Source: Hymenobacter siberiensis
GTDB taxonomy: Bacteria; Bacteroidota; Bacteroidia; Cytophagales; Hymenobacteraceae
Length of the DNA: 64,000 nucleotides
NCBI RefSeq assembly: GCF_018967865.2
Contig: NZ_JAHLZY020000001.1
Span: forward strand, 558,001 to 622,000
Reading direction: 5' to 3'
A program made the translations under genes and the position numbers. The notes under the pieces were generated by a model. That model had not been told where the DNA came from, searched no databases, and worked only from the letters and a program-made list of their open reading frames with translations. Positions 53,838 through 61,794 of this stretch are shown here, one piece after another; positions within the stretch are counted from its first letter, which is position 1, and each line of letters begins with the position of its first letter.

Positions 53838-54042
53838 AAAGGCCGGGCCTGATAAAGCTTGTCCTTACCCAAATCTTTTCCCGACTTCTCCGAGGTAACG
53901 CCAAGGCCCCTTTTTGCTGGCTGACTCCGCTTGAAAAGCGGCAAACCTGATAGGCAACCGCGCAAAAACGCCCTTCCAGCCACATGGCCGGAAGGGCGTT
54001 TGAGTTTTGGGTAAGGACAAGCCTGATAAAGCCCGGCCTTCG
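53838..54042. repeat. Compound palindrome with internal terminator hairpin
   Basis: Outer arms: AAGGCCGGGCCTGATAAAGC, extended by TTGTCCTTACCC, at 53838-53873, and its inverse at about 54007-54042 with one small internal inversion (CCTGATAAAGC occurs in the same orientation on both sides). Inside lies AACGCCCTTCC...GGAAGGGCGTT (53967-54001), which probably terminates hflX transcription on the minus strand. Confidence 0.65.
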
Positions 54043-54120
54043 CCCCTACGATAATATTCACGTAACGTTCATGCCCGGCCGGCCCGGCAAAAATTTGTTA
54101 ATGCCGCCGGACCGATTGGG

Positions 54121-55452
54121 CTATTCGCTGGCCCAGGTGTTGGCCTGGTAAGGGTAGCGCTGCTGGTGCAGGGCCACTACGCGCTTGCCCAGCAGCTCGC
54201 GTAACTCTTCCATATTGGTGCGGTCCTGGGCCGAAATAAATACCACCGGGTCGTGTAGCTTGGCCATGTAGGTGGCCTGCAGCTGCTCAAGCGGCGGGCG
54301 CGGGGCAGTGCCATCGTCCTCGGCATCCAGCACTTCGCCGAAGGGGTCCATCTCTACATCGTCGTGCTTGTACTGGTCTATTTTGTTGAATACCAGCAGG
54401 GTTGGTTTGTCGGCCGCACCAATGTCGACCAGCGTATCGTTCACCACCTGAATCTGCTCCTCAAAATTGGGGTGCGAGATATCCACCACGTGCAGCAGCA
54501 AATCGGCTTCGCGAATCTCGTCGAGCGTGCTCTTGAAGCTTTCAATCAGCTTAGTAGGCAGCTTGCGAATAAACCCAACCGTGTCCGAAAGCAAAAACGG
54601 CGTGTTTTCGAGCACCACTTTGCGCGTGGTCGCGTCCACGGTGGCGAAGAGCTTGTTTTCGGCAAATACATCGGCCTTGCCCAGCACGTTCATCAGCGTG
54701 CTCTTGCCCACGTTGGTGTAGCCCACCAGCGCCACCCGAATGTTGCCGCCGCGCGATTTGCGCTGGGTATGGCTCTGCTTGTCGAGGTCTTCGAGCTTCT
54801 CTTTGAGGAAGGCAATCCGGTCGCGCACAATGCGGCGGTCAGTTTCAATTTCCGTCTCGCCCGGGCCCTTCATGCCCACGCCGCCGCGCTGCTTGTCCAG
54901 GTGAGTCCAGAGGCCGGTGAGGCGGGGCAATAAGTACTGATATTGCGCCAGCTCGACCTGCGTGCGCGAGGTGGCCGACTTGGCCCGCAGCGCGAAAATA
55001 TCGAGAATAAGCAGCGATCGGTCCACAATTTTCACCAGCAACTCGGCCTCCAGGTTGCGCAGCTGCGACGGCGACAGGTCATCGTCAAACACCACCATGC
55101 TGGTGCCTTCGTGCTGCACGTAGGCTTTTATTTCGGCCAGCTTGCCCTCGCCCACGTAGGTCCGGATGTCGGGCTTTTCGAGGCGCTGCACAAAGCGCTT
55201 GGTGGCGGTGGCACCGGCGGTTTCAATCAGAAATGCCAGCTCGTCAAGGTATTCGGTGGTCTGGGCTTCGGACTGCCGGCGCGGGGGCACGGAAATGAGT
55301 ACAGCGGTTTCGTGCTCCTTAGCCGTTTCGTAGGTGCCGTTGTCGGTCGCTTTCAGGAGGATGCGGCCCGCCCGGCCTTTCACGCCGTCGACGGCGCCGA
55401 CGTGGCGGGTGCTGTTGCCGGGCTTGCGGCCGCCGGATTGGGTATTTGCCAT
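54121..55452 (-). CDS. hflX: GTPase HflX
   Basis: 443 aa. HflX splits stalled or hibernating ribosomes. The N-terminal HflX domain (about 50-220) includes DIRTYVGEGKLAEIK, VVFDDDLSPSQLRNLE and the glycine-rich RGGVGMKGPGETEIETDRR. The G domain has G1 GYTNVGKST, G3 DTVGFIRKLP and G4 NKID. The C-terminal extension with an acidic insert (DVEMDPFGEVLDAEDDG) is typical of Bacteroidota HflX. It is followed by a compound palindrome and preceded by a repeat element that separates it from the cytochrome gene. Confidence 0.94.
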   Translation of the reverse strand: MANTQSGGRKPGNSTRHVGAVDGVKGRAGRILLKATDNGTYETAKEHETAVLISVPPRRQSEAQTTEYLDELAFLIETAGATATKRFVQRLEKPDIRTYVGEGKLAEIKAYVQHEGTSMVVFDDDLSPSQLRNLEAELLVKIVDRSLLILDIFALRAKSATSRTQVELAQYQYLLPRLTGLWTHLDKQRGGVGMKGPGETEIETDRRIVRDRIAFLKEKLEDLDKQSHTQRKSRGGNIRVALVGYTNVGKSTLMNVLGKADVFAENKLFATVDATTRKVVLENTPFLLSDTVGFIRKLPTKLIESFKSTLDEIREADLLLHVVDISHPNFEEQIQVVNDTLVDIGAADKPTLLVFNKIDQYKHDDVEMDPFGEVLDAEDDGTAPRPPLEQLQATYMAKLHDPVVFISAQDRTNMEELRELLGKRVVALHQQRYPYQANTWASE

Positions 55453-55516
55453 GGGATGGGGTTGTAATCAGTATTGGATGGGTCAGAATAAGCTAAACGC
55501 AGTTCCGGCCAAAAAG

Positions 55517-55621
55517 AACGTCATGCCGAGCGCAGCCGAGGCATCTCGCGTGCTGCCACTAATCAATACGATTGAATTACTTCGGCACGCGAGATGCCTC
55601 GGCTGCGCTCGGCATGACGCT
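55517..55621. repeat. Dispersed palindrome, GTCATGC-GAGCG family, copy 3
   Basis: 35-bp perfect arms starting CGTCATGCCGAGCGCAGCCG and continuing AGGCATCTCGCGTGC; 31 bp between them. It lies between hflX and the cytochrome gene and abuts the latter's stop codon. Confidence 0.85.
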
Positions 55622-55626
55622 CAATG

Positions 55627-55923
55627 TTACTTCAAAGTAAGCGAATAGGCCACAACCTGCTGCACCTGCTCGGGCATAAGGGATTTGCCGAAGGCCGGCA
55701 TCTTGCCCATACCATTGGTAACGAGGTAGGTGCGGCCGAACGCGTTGAGGTTGCTCTTGGTGAGGTCATGCGCGCCATTGAGGCCGCGCTTGCCGTTGGC
55801 TCCGTGGCAGCGCACGCAGTTTTTCTGGAAGATAAGCTGGCCCGGTAGCACCGGCGGCGTGGCCGAAGCCACCTGCGGCAGCAGCGCCAGCAGAAACAGA
55901 AAGGCTGAAAGTTGAAGGTTCAT
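55627..55923 (-). CDS. Small exported c-type cytochrome
   Basis: 98 aa. Signal peptide MNLQLSAFLFLLALLP ends in ASA. The haem motif is NCVRCHG (CxxCH), with the axial Met in GMGKMPAFG, a class I mono-haem cytochrome c. It should carry electrons in the periplasm. Neighbours do not show its partners. Start at the Met beginning the signal peptide; the frame is open nine codons upstream. Confidence 0.88.
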   Translation of the reverse strand: MNLQLSAFLFLLALLPQVASATPPVLPGQLIFQKNCVRCHGANGKRGLNGAHDLTKSNLNAFGRTYLVTNGMGKMPAFGKSLMPEQVQQVVAYSLTLK

Positions 55924-55970
55924 GGCAGGCATAACACGCAAAGCGCCCACAAAGTACCGGCGAAAAGGTG

Positions 55971-56064
55971 AAATGGTGAGTGTTTGAATAAACAGGTGTG
56001 GGTAAAATCCGTAAGGTCGACCTTTGCCCCGGAACTCACCATCTCACCACTCACTACTCACCGT
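55971..56064. repeat. Degenerate copy of the GGTGAG...palindrome family
   Basis: GGTGAAATGGTGAGTGTTTG at 55971-55990 and the inverse-type AACTCACCATCTCACCACTC at 56034-56053 resemble the arms of the repeats at 4441 and 57837, but with changed spacing. It lies in the promoter region of the glycosyltransferase gene. Confidence 0.55.
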
Positions 56065-56065
56065 C

Positions 56066-57181
56066 TTGCGCGTCGCCATCGTCATCAATACCAGCTGGAA
56101 CATTTGGAATTTCCGCGCCAGCCTCGTGCGGGCCTTGCAGGCCGCTGGCCACGAAGTGCTGGCCATTGCCCCGCCCGATGACTATTCGGCGCGCCTCGAA
56201 ACCGAGCTGGGCTGCCGCTTCGTGCCCATTCTGATGGAGAACAAGGGCACCAACCCCGTGAAGGATGCCGCCCTTACGCGCCGTTTCTACCAGATTTATA
56301 AGCGTGAAAAGCCCGATGTGGTGCTGCACTACACCATCAAGCCCAATATCTACGGCAGCATTGCGGCCCGCATCGCGGGCATCCCCAGCATCAACAACGT
56401 GAGTGGGCTGGGCACGGTGTTTATCATCAAAAACTTCGTGAGCAAGGTGGCCCTGGGGCTCTACCGCTTCGCATTCCGCTTCCCGGCCAAAGTGTTTTTC
56501 CAGAACGGCGACGACCGGCAGCTATTTCTGGACAATGACCTGATAAAAAGCGAAATAACCGACCTGCTGCCCGGCTCGGGCGTTGATACCACCAAGTTCC
56601 GGCCCGCCGCCGGGTTCGTGCGCCAAACCCCGTTCGTGTTTCTGATGGTGGCGCGGGTACTCTATGAAAAGGGCGTGGTTGAATACTTTGAGGCCGCCAA
56701 AATCATTCGGCAGGCCGTGCCCAGCACCCGCATTCAGCTGCTCGGTAGCCTCGATGAGGCCGGCGGCGTGGGCGTGCCCCGTGCCACGTTTGAGGAGTGG
56801 CTGCTGAGCGGCGATATCGAATACCTGGGCCGCTCCGACGATGTGGCCGCCCACCTGCACCGCGCCGATTGCGTGGTGCTGCCCAGCTACCGCGAAGGCA
56901 CCCCCAAAACCCTGCTCGAAGCGGCCGCCGTGGGCAAGCCCATCGTAACCACCGACGTGCCCGGCTGCCGCGAAACCGTGGTGGACGGCCGCAACGGCTA
57001 CCTCTGTCAGGTGCGCGACGGCGAGGACCTGGCCGCCAAAATGCTGCAAGTGCTGCACCTGAGCGATGCCGACCTGCGCGGCATGGGCCAGAACAGCCGC
57101 TACCTCGCCGAAACTAAGTTTGATGAGCGGCTGGTGCTCGATAAGTACATTGCCGCAGTAGCAGCAGTGCAGCGGAAGTAA
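56066..57181 (+). CDS. Glycosyltransferase family 4 protein
   Basis: 371 aa GT-B fold. N-terminal lobe: LRVAIVINTSWNIWNFRASL, KPNIYGSIAARIAG, INNVSGLGTVF. C-terminal lobe: FVFLMVARVLYEKGVVEYFEAA, the sugar-nucleotide motif VLPSYREGTPKTLLEAAAVG (EX7E) and TDVPGCRETVVDG. It resembles the PglA/CapM branch that adds N-acetylhexosamines to undecaprenyl-linked sugars. Probably makes surface polysaccharide or glycan, together with rfbC downstream. Start taken at TTG 56066 (MRVAIV); an upstream TTG at 56024 would lie within a -7-like ACCTTTG box. A hairpin terminator follows. Confidence 0.85.
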   Translation: MRVAIVINTSWNIWNFRASLVRALQAAGHEVLAIAPPDDYSARLETELGCRFVPILMENKGTNPVKDAALTRRFYQIYKREKPDVVLHYTIKPNIYGSIAARIAGIPSINNVSGLGTVFIIKNFVSKVALGLYRFAFRFPAKVFFQNGDDRQLFLDNDLIKSEITDLLPGSGVDTTKFRPAAGFVRQTPFVFLMVARVLYEKGVVEYFEAAKIIRQAVPSTRIQLLGSLDEAGGVGVPRATFEEWLLSGDIEYLGRSDDVAAHLHRADCVVLPSYREGTPKTLLEAAAVGKPIVTTDVPGCRETVVDGRNGYLCQVRDGEDLAAKMLQVLHLSDADLRGMGQNSRYLAETKFDERLVLDKYIAAVAAVQRK

Positions 57182-57197
57182 ATGAGTAAGAAAGAAA

Positions 57198-57240
57198 AGA
57201 ACGGTCATGCTGAGCGCAGCCGAAACATGACCGTTCTTTT
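57198..57240 (+). terminator. Short repeat-derived terminator after glycosyltransferase gene
   Basis: AGAACGGTCATG pairs with CATGACCGTTCT around a 16-base loop that contains CTGAGCGCAGCCG, and is followed by TTTT. It is a miniature form of the GTCATGC-GAGCG repeat family working as a terminator. Confidence 0.75.
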
Positions 57241-57277
57241 TACGGCCTAACTATAAAACCAATATTCCCCAATCTTC

Positions 57278-57285
57278 TACCTTTG
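57278..57285 (+). promoter_or_regulatory. -7 promoter box directly before rfbC
   Basis: TACCTTTG, an exact TAnnTTTG match, ends five bases before the ATG at 57291. Transcription from it would give an almost leaderless mRNA. Confidence 0.5.
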
Positions 57286-57290
57286 CCCCG

Positions 57291-57836
57291 ATGGAAGTAA
57301 AGAAATTCCCCCTAGCCGGCCTGATTGAGTTTACCCCCCGCGTTTTCGCCGACGACCGGGGCGTGTTCTTTGAAACCTTCTGCGAGCGCCTCATGGCCGA
57401 GGCCGGAGCCGATGCCCAATGGGTGCAGGATAACCAGTCGAACTCCAAAAAAGGCGTATTGCGCGGCCTGCATTTCCAGCGCCCACCCCACGCGCAGGCC
57501 AAGCTGGTGCGCGTAGGCCAGGGCCGCGCCTTCGACGTGGCCGTGGATTTGCGCCAGGATTCGCCCACCTACGGCCAGCACCAAATGGTGGAGCTCACGG
57601 CCCACAAGGCCAACATGCTCTACATTCCGGCCGGCTTCGCCCACGGCTTCATGGCTCTCGAAGACAATACCATCTTCATCTATAAGTGCTCCGACTACTA
57701 CGCCCCCGCCACCGAAGGCGGCCTGCGCTGGGACGATGCCGACCTGGGCATCAACTGGGGCACCGAAGTGCACCCGCTCGTGTCGGGCAAGGACAATGAG
57801 CTGCCGGCCTTCAAGGATTTCGTGAGCCCGTTTTAG
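57291..57836 (+). CDS. rfbC: dTDP-4-dehydrorhamnose 3,5-epimerase
   Basis: 181 aa, the usual length. RmlC converts dTDP-4-keto-6-deoxyglucose to dTDP-4-keto-rhamnose for surface polysaccharides. Landmarks: TPRVFADDRGVFFETF, QDNQSNSKKGVLRGLHFQ (catalytic His and substrate Arg), VDLRQDSPTYGQ, YIPAGFAHGFMAL and the C-terminal WDDADLGINWG. The other rml genes are not in the window. Its stop codon abuts a perfect 40-bp-arm palindrome. Confidence 0.95.
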   Translation: MEVKKFPLAGLIEFTPRVFADDRGVFFETFCERLMAEAGADAQWVQDNQSNSKKGVLRGLHFQRPPHAQAKLVRVGQGRAFDVAVDLRQDSPTYGQHQMVELTAHKANMLYIPAGFAHGFMALEDNTIFIYKCSDYYAPATEGGLRWDDADLGINWGTEVHPLVSGKDNELPAFKDFVSPF

Positions 57837-57938
57837 TGGTGAGGTGTGAAATGGTGAGGTGGTGAGTTTGATGTTCGATTTGCGCATTTCGGCCAATTGA
57901 ACATCAAACTCACCACCTCACCATTTCACACCTCACCA
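57837..57938. repeat. Perfect palindrome with 40-bp arms, copy 2 of GGTGAG family
   Basis: The arms 57837-57876 and 57899-57938 are perfectly complementary over 40 bp, starting TGGTGAGGTGTGAAATGGTG and ending TTTGATGTTC, with a 22-base loop. It starts one base after the rfbC stop and ends two bases before the murF stop, filling the whole convergent gap. It is a strong two-way terminator candidate and a member of the repeat family at 4441. Confidence 0.9.
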
Positions 57939-57939
57939 A

Positions 57940-59238
57940 TCACAGCAGCTCCACCAGCGTTTCCAGGGCCATGCCGCGGCTGCCTTTCACCAGCACCTGC
58001 CGGCCGCACACGGGGTGGGCGCGCAGCCATTCGGCCGCCTCTGCTTTGGTGGCGAAATGCTGGGCTGAGCCGGCCCGCGCCGCCGCCCGCGCCATTTCCG
58101 GGCCGATGAGCAGCACCTGCGGCAGCGGTAGCTCCGCCAGCAGCTGGCCCAGCGCCGCGTGCTCTTTAGCACTCTCGTCGCCCAACTCGAACATGTCGCC
58201 GAGCAGCACCAGCTTGGTTTGGCCAGCCGCCACCGGGCGGGCTGCGAAGCTGCGCAGGGCCGCGCCCATGCTGCTGGGGTTGGCGTTGTAAGCATCCAGC
58301 ACCAGCTCGTTGCCGGCGGGGGTGCGCAGGAGCTGCGAGCGGTTGTTTTGCGGGTTGTAGCGGGCCAGGGCGGCCGCGATTTTATTGGTCGGAACTCCGA
58401 AAAACTGGCCCACGGCGGCGGCGGCCGCTAGGTTCGGGAAGTTGTAGTCGCCGGTGAGCTGGGCCACTATTTCGGTATTGTCGCCGAGGCGCAGGGCCAC
58501 GGCGGGCGCAGCCGAGAGCAGCGTGGCGGGGTAGTCGTCCATCACGCGGGGATAGGTGCGAATAACGGGCACCTGCGCCGCCAGCGACGGCAGGCGCGCA
58601 TCCAGGGTGTTCACGAAGGCCGTGCCGCCGGTGCGGGTGAGGTAGTCGAACAGCTCGCCCTTGCCCAGAGCCACGCCCTCGGCCCCGCCAAATCCTTCGA
58701 GGTGGGCCTTGCCGATGTTGGTGATGAGGCCGTGGGTTGGCTCGGCCCACTCGCAGTAGGCCGCGATTTCGCCCCGGTGGTTGGCCCCCATCTCAATCAC
58801 GGCAAAGTCGTGCTCGCCGGTGCGCAGGCGCAGCAGCGTGAGCGGCACGCCAATGTGGTTGTTGAGGTTGCCAATGGTGGCCAGCACTTTGAACTGTTGC
58901 GCCAGCACGGCTGTGAGTAGCTCTTTGGTGGTGGTTTTGCCGTTGGAACCCGTGATGGCTAGCACCGGGATGCGGAACTGCCGGCGGTGGTGGCGGGCCA
59001 GCTGCTGCAGGGCCACCAGCGGGTCGGGGGCGTAGGTGTAGCGGATAGGATCGGAGGCGGCCAGCAGCACGTCGTCGACCACGGCGTGGCTCGCGCCAGC
59101 GGCCAGGGCCTGCGGCGCAAATGCCGCCCCGCGAAAGCTGGGGCCGTTCAGGGCAAAGAACAGGGTGCCGGGCTGGGGCTGGCGCGAATCGGTGCTGACG
59201 AGGCCGCCGGCGGCCAAATAACGGGAATAGAGCAACAT
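57940..59238 (-). CDS. murF: UDP-N-acetylmuramoyl-tripeptide--D-Ala-D-Ala ligase
   Basis: 432 aa. MurF adds D-Ala-D-Ala to UDP-MurNAc-tripeptide in the last cytoplasmic step of peptidoglycan precursor synthesis. The N-terminal domain (STDSRQPQPGTLFFAL) is followed by the ATP loop ITGSNGKTTTKELL (97-103), the central motifs VIEMGANHRGEI and ITNIGKAHLEGFGG, and the C-terminal domain DAYNANPSSMGAAL. Start at ATG 59238 (MLLYSRYLAAGGL). The frame stays open far upstream, but that is antisense to another gene. Not in an mur cluster here. Confidence 0.94.
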   Translation of the reverse strand: MLLYSRYLAAGGLVSTDSRQPQPGTLFFALNGPSFRGAAFAPQALAAGASHAVVDDVLLAASDPIRYTYAPDPLVALQQLARHHRRQFRIPVLAITGSNGKTTTKELLTAVLAQQFKVLATIGNLNNHIGVPLTLLRLRTGEHDFAVIEMGANHRGEIAAYCEWAEPTHGLITNIGKAHLEGFGGAEGVALGKGELFDYLTRTGGTAFVNTLDARLPSLAAQVPVIRTYPRVMDDYPATLLSAAPAVALRLGDNTEIVAQLTGDYNFPNLAAAAAVGQFFGVPTNKIAAALARYNPQNNRSQLLRTPAGNELVLDAYNANPSSMGAALRSFAARPVAAGQTKLVLLGDMFELGDESAKEHAALGQLLAELPLPQVLLIGPEMARAAARAGSAQHFATKAEAAEWLRAHPVCGRQVLVKGSRGMALETLVELL

Positions 59239-59334
59239 GCTGCGGAACTGGAAAATCAAACCGGGTGTAACTTGCTGCAAAGGTGGGCGTGATTTTTGTT
59301 CCGCGCACGGCACCGCTTCCCCAATTTCTTTTCC

Positions 59335-61641
59335 ATGATTCGTTCTTACGCTTTGGTGCTGGCGCTGCTGGCTTTTGCCGGGGTTACCTGGGGCCAGTCG
59401 GGCAGCGCCGCCTTTGGGTTTGAGAGCCGGGCCACGGCCAAGGTGGTGCAGGGCACCGATACCCTGCGCAATGCCTGGGCCGGCGGCTTCAATACGCCCC
59501 AGTTCAGCACCATCGACCTGAACAACGACGGCCAGCCGGACCTGTTTGCCTTCGACCACGAAAGCAGCCGCTGCTACACGTTTCTGAGCGTGGCCGCGCC
59601 CGGCACCACCGCCGGTCGCCGCTGGGAGTATGCCCCGCAGTACGAAAGCCTGTTCCCCAGCGACCTGCGTGGCTGGGCGCTGCTGCGCGACTACGACTGC
59701 GACGGCCGCCCCGACCTGTTCACCTACATCAACGGCGGCGAAATCCGGGTGTTCCGCAATGCCCTGGTGAATGGCCGGCCCAGCTTTGCTCTGGCCACTA
59801 ATCAGATTCGCTTCACCGGCAATTTCACGGGCTCGGCCAACCTCACCATCGGCGGCTACAACCTGCCCGCCATTCAGGACGTGAACGGCGACGGCAAGCT
59901 CGATATCATGACCTATGATTTCGTCAGCGCGTCGTTCATCGAGCAGTACATTAACAACAGCCCCGGCACCTGCGGCAGCGCCCTCACCTTCACCCTCACC
60001 ACCGATAACTGGGGCGGCATCCAGTCCTGCGGCGGCTGTGCCGAGTTCAAGCTCAATGGCCAGCAGTGCTTCACGGCCACCCGGCCCACCCACACTGGCG
60101 GCCACAGCCTGCTGCTGGTGGACCTCGACGGCGACGGCGACCAGGACCTGCTCGACGGCCGCGACAACTGCCCCGAGCTGGCCCGCCTGCTCAACTCGGG
60201 TACCACGGCCCTGCCCGTGGTTACGCAGGTGGGCATCAGCGCCAGCTTTCCGTCGGCGGCCGCGCCGGCGCGGGTGCCAGTATTTCCGGCCGGCTATCAG
60301 TTCGATGCCAACTTCGATGGCAAGCCCGATTTGGTGGTGGCTTCCAACATGGTCAACAACGTGTCGGATTTGGTGAGTATGCGCAACAACGTGCAGCTCT
60401 TCACCAATTCGGCCGCCAGCGGTGCGCCCGTTTACACTAGCCAGCCGGCCGGCTTCCTGCAAAACGACATGATTGACGTGAGCGAAGGGGCCGCGCCCAC
60501 CTTCGGCGACCTCGACGGCGACGGCCTGCCGGATATGCTCATCGGCAACCGGGCCGACCGCGTGAACAACGTGTACCGCGCCAGCCTCACCTACTACCGT
60601 AACGTGGGCACCCGCGCCCGGCCGGTATTCCAGTTCGTGAGCAGCGACTACTTGGGCCTGGCTGCCCAGGGCCTGCAAGGCCTCAAACCCGTGCTCGTCG
60701 ACCTGAACCGCGACGGCGCCACCGACCTGGCCTACGCCGCCTGGGACCGGGGCACCAACATCCTCTATTACATTCTGAACACCGCCGCCGCCGGCCGGCC
60801 CGTGGCCTTTAGCGCGGCCAATGCCATCAATTTTAAGCCGCAGGGCGCAACCACCGGCACCGGCCTGCTGCCCTATACGAAGGACGACATGCCCTGCTTT
60901 ACCGATGTAGACAACGATGGCTACGTCGACCTGCTCATCGGAACCAATGAGGTGCGCGAGCCGGGCATGGCCCTGCGCTACTTCCGCAACCGTGGCCGCG
61001 GCCCGCTCGATAGCACCTTCGTGCTGGTGAATAACGACTACGGCCACATCCGCACCGCGACCGGCGACCGGCCCGCCAACCTGAGCCCCACCGTGGCCGA
61101 CTTCGACGGCGACGGCCGCCCCGACCTGCTCACGGCCGATGCCACCGGCTACCTGCGCCTCTATTCCGACTACCGCACGCAGTCGCCGGCCCTGTTCGCC
61201 GAGCGTACCGATTTGCAGTACAACCCCCTCACCGCGCTCTACGAGCCCACCCGCCTGGGTCTGGGCGACTACTCGCACTACGGCCTGGCCGCCGCCGATA
61301 TCAATGGTGACGGCGCGCCCGAGCTATTCATCGGTATTGAGGCGGGTGGAGTGCTGAGCTACGGCACCCGTAACCGCACCGTCACGGCCACCCGCACCGA
61401 GGCCGCCCGCGCCCTGGCCCTGAGCATCTACCCCAACCCCACCACCGCCATGGTCACCGTTGAGACCGCGCTGCCCACCCGCGTCACCGTGCTCGACCTC
61501 ACGGGCCGCGTGGTGCAGGCCGCCGACGCGGCCCAGCGCCGCCATACGCTCAGCCTCACGGGCCTGGCCGCCGGCGTGTACCTCGTGCGCGCCGAAGGAA
61601 CCGATGGAGCCGCCGCCGTGCAGCGCCTGCTGGTGCGGTAA
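59335..61641 (+). CDS. FG-GAP repeat protein with T9SS sorting domain
   Basis: 768 aa. Signal peptide MIRSYALVLALLAFAGV ending in WGQ. The body is a beta-propeller of FG-GAP/VCBS repeats, each with a calcium-binding DxNxDGxxD loop: DLNNDGQPDL, DVNGDGKLDI, DLDGDGDQDL, DLDGDGLPDM, DVDNDGYVDL, DFDGDGRPDL and DINGDGAPEL. The final 75 residues are a T9SS type A sorting domain (LSIYPNPTTAMVTV, VLDLTGRVV, LAAGVYLVRA). It is exported by T9SS and probably binds ligands or surfaces. Divergent from murF, with a 96-bp gap that must hold both promoters. Confidence 0.9.
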   Translation: MIRSYALVLALLAFAGVTWGQSGSAAFGFESRATAKVVQGTDTLRNAWAGGFNTPQFSTIDLNNDGQPDLFAFDHESSRCYTFLSVAAPGTTAGRRWEYAPQYESLFPSDLRGWALLRDYDCDGRPDLFTYINGGEIRVFRNALVNGRPSFALATNQIRFTGNFTGSANLTIGGYNLPAIQDVNGDGKLDIMTYDFVSASFIEQYINNSPGTCGSALTFTLTTDNWGGIQSCGGCAEFKLNGQQCFTATRPTHTGGHSLLLVDLDGDGDQDLLDGRDNCPELARLLNSGTTALPVVTQVGISASFPSAAAPARVPVFPAGYQFDANFDGKPDLVVASNMVNNVSDLVSMRNNVQLFTNSAASGAPVYTSQPAGFLQNDMIDVSEGAAPTFGDLDGDGLPDMLIGNRADRVNNVYRASLTYYRNVGTRARPVFQFVSSDYLGLAAQGLQGLKPVLVDLNRDGATDLAYAAWDRGTNILYYILNTAAAGRPVAFSAANAINFKPQGATTGTGLLPYTKDDMPCFTDVDNDGYVDLLIGTNEVREPGMALRYFRNRGRGPLDSTFVLVNNDYGHIRTATGDRPANLSPTVADFDGDGRPDLLTADATGYLRLYSDYRTQSPALFAERTDLQYNPLTALYEPTRLGLGDYSHYGLAAADINGDGAPELFIGIEAGGVLSYGTRNRTVTATRTEAARALALSIYPNPTTAMVTVETALPTRVTVLDLTGRVVQAADAAQRRHTLSLTGLAAGVYLVRAEGTDGAAAVQRLLVR

Positions 61642-61707
61642 GGGGGAGTCGGAAAGCCCCAGCGGGGCACCAAGGCGGTTTCGGCTTCAATGTGCCGGCT
61701 GAACAAG

Positions 61708-61794
61708 GTAGGGGCGGGGCCTGCCCCCGCCCGTCGTTAGGTTCCGTGGCAACGATTCCGTTCAACGGTGGGCGGGGGCAGGCCCCGCCCCTAC
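61708..61794. repeat. Perfect 25-bp-arm GC-rich palindrome overlapping a gene end
   Basis: The arms 61708-61732 and 61770-61794 (GTAGGGGCGGGGCCTGCCCC plus five bases) are perfectly complementary. The right arm extends into the 3' end of the amidase gene (61762 onward), so the last amino acids are encoded by the repeat. Confidence 0.85.

Noticed and set aside
59239..61278. Continuous open frame extending murF upstream by about 680 codons on the minus strand
   Set aside because: It is antisense to the FG-GAP/T9SS gene, which has a signal peptide, seven calcium loops and a sorting domain. MurF is complete from 59238. The open antisense frame results from GC-rich third codon positions.
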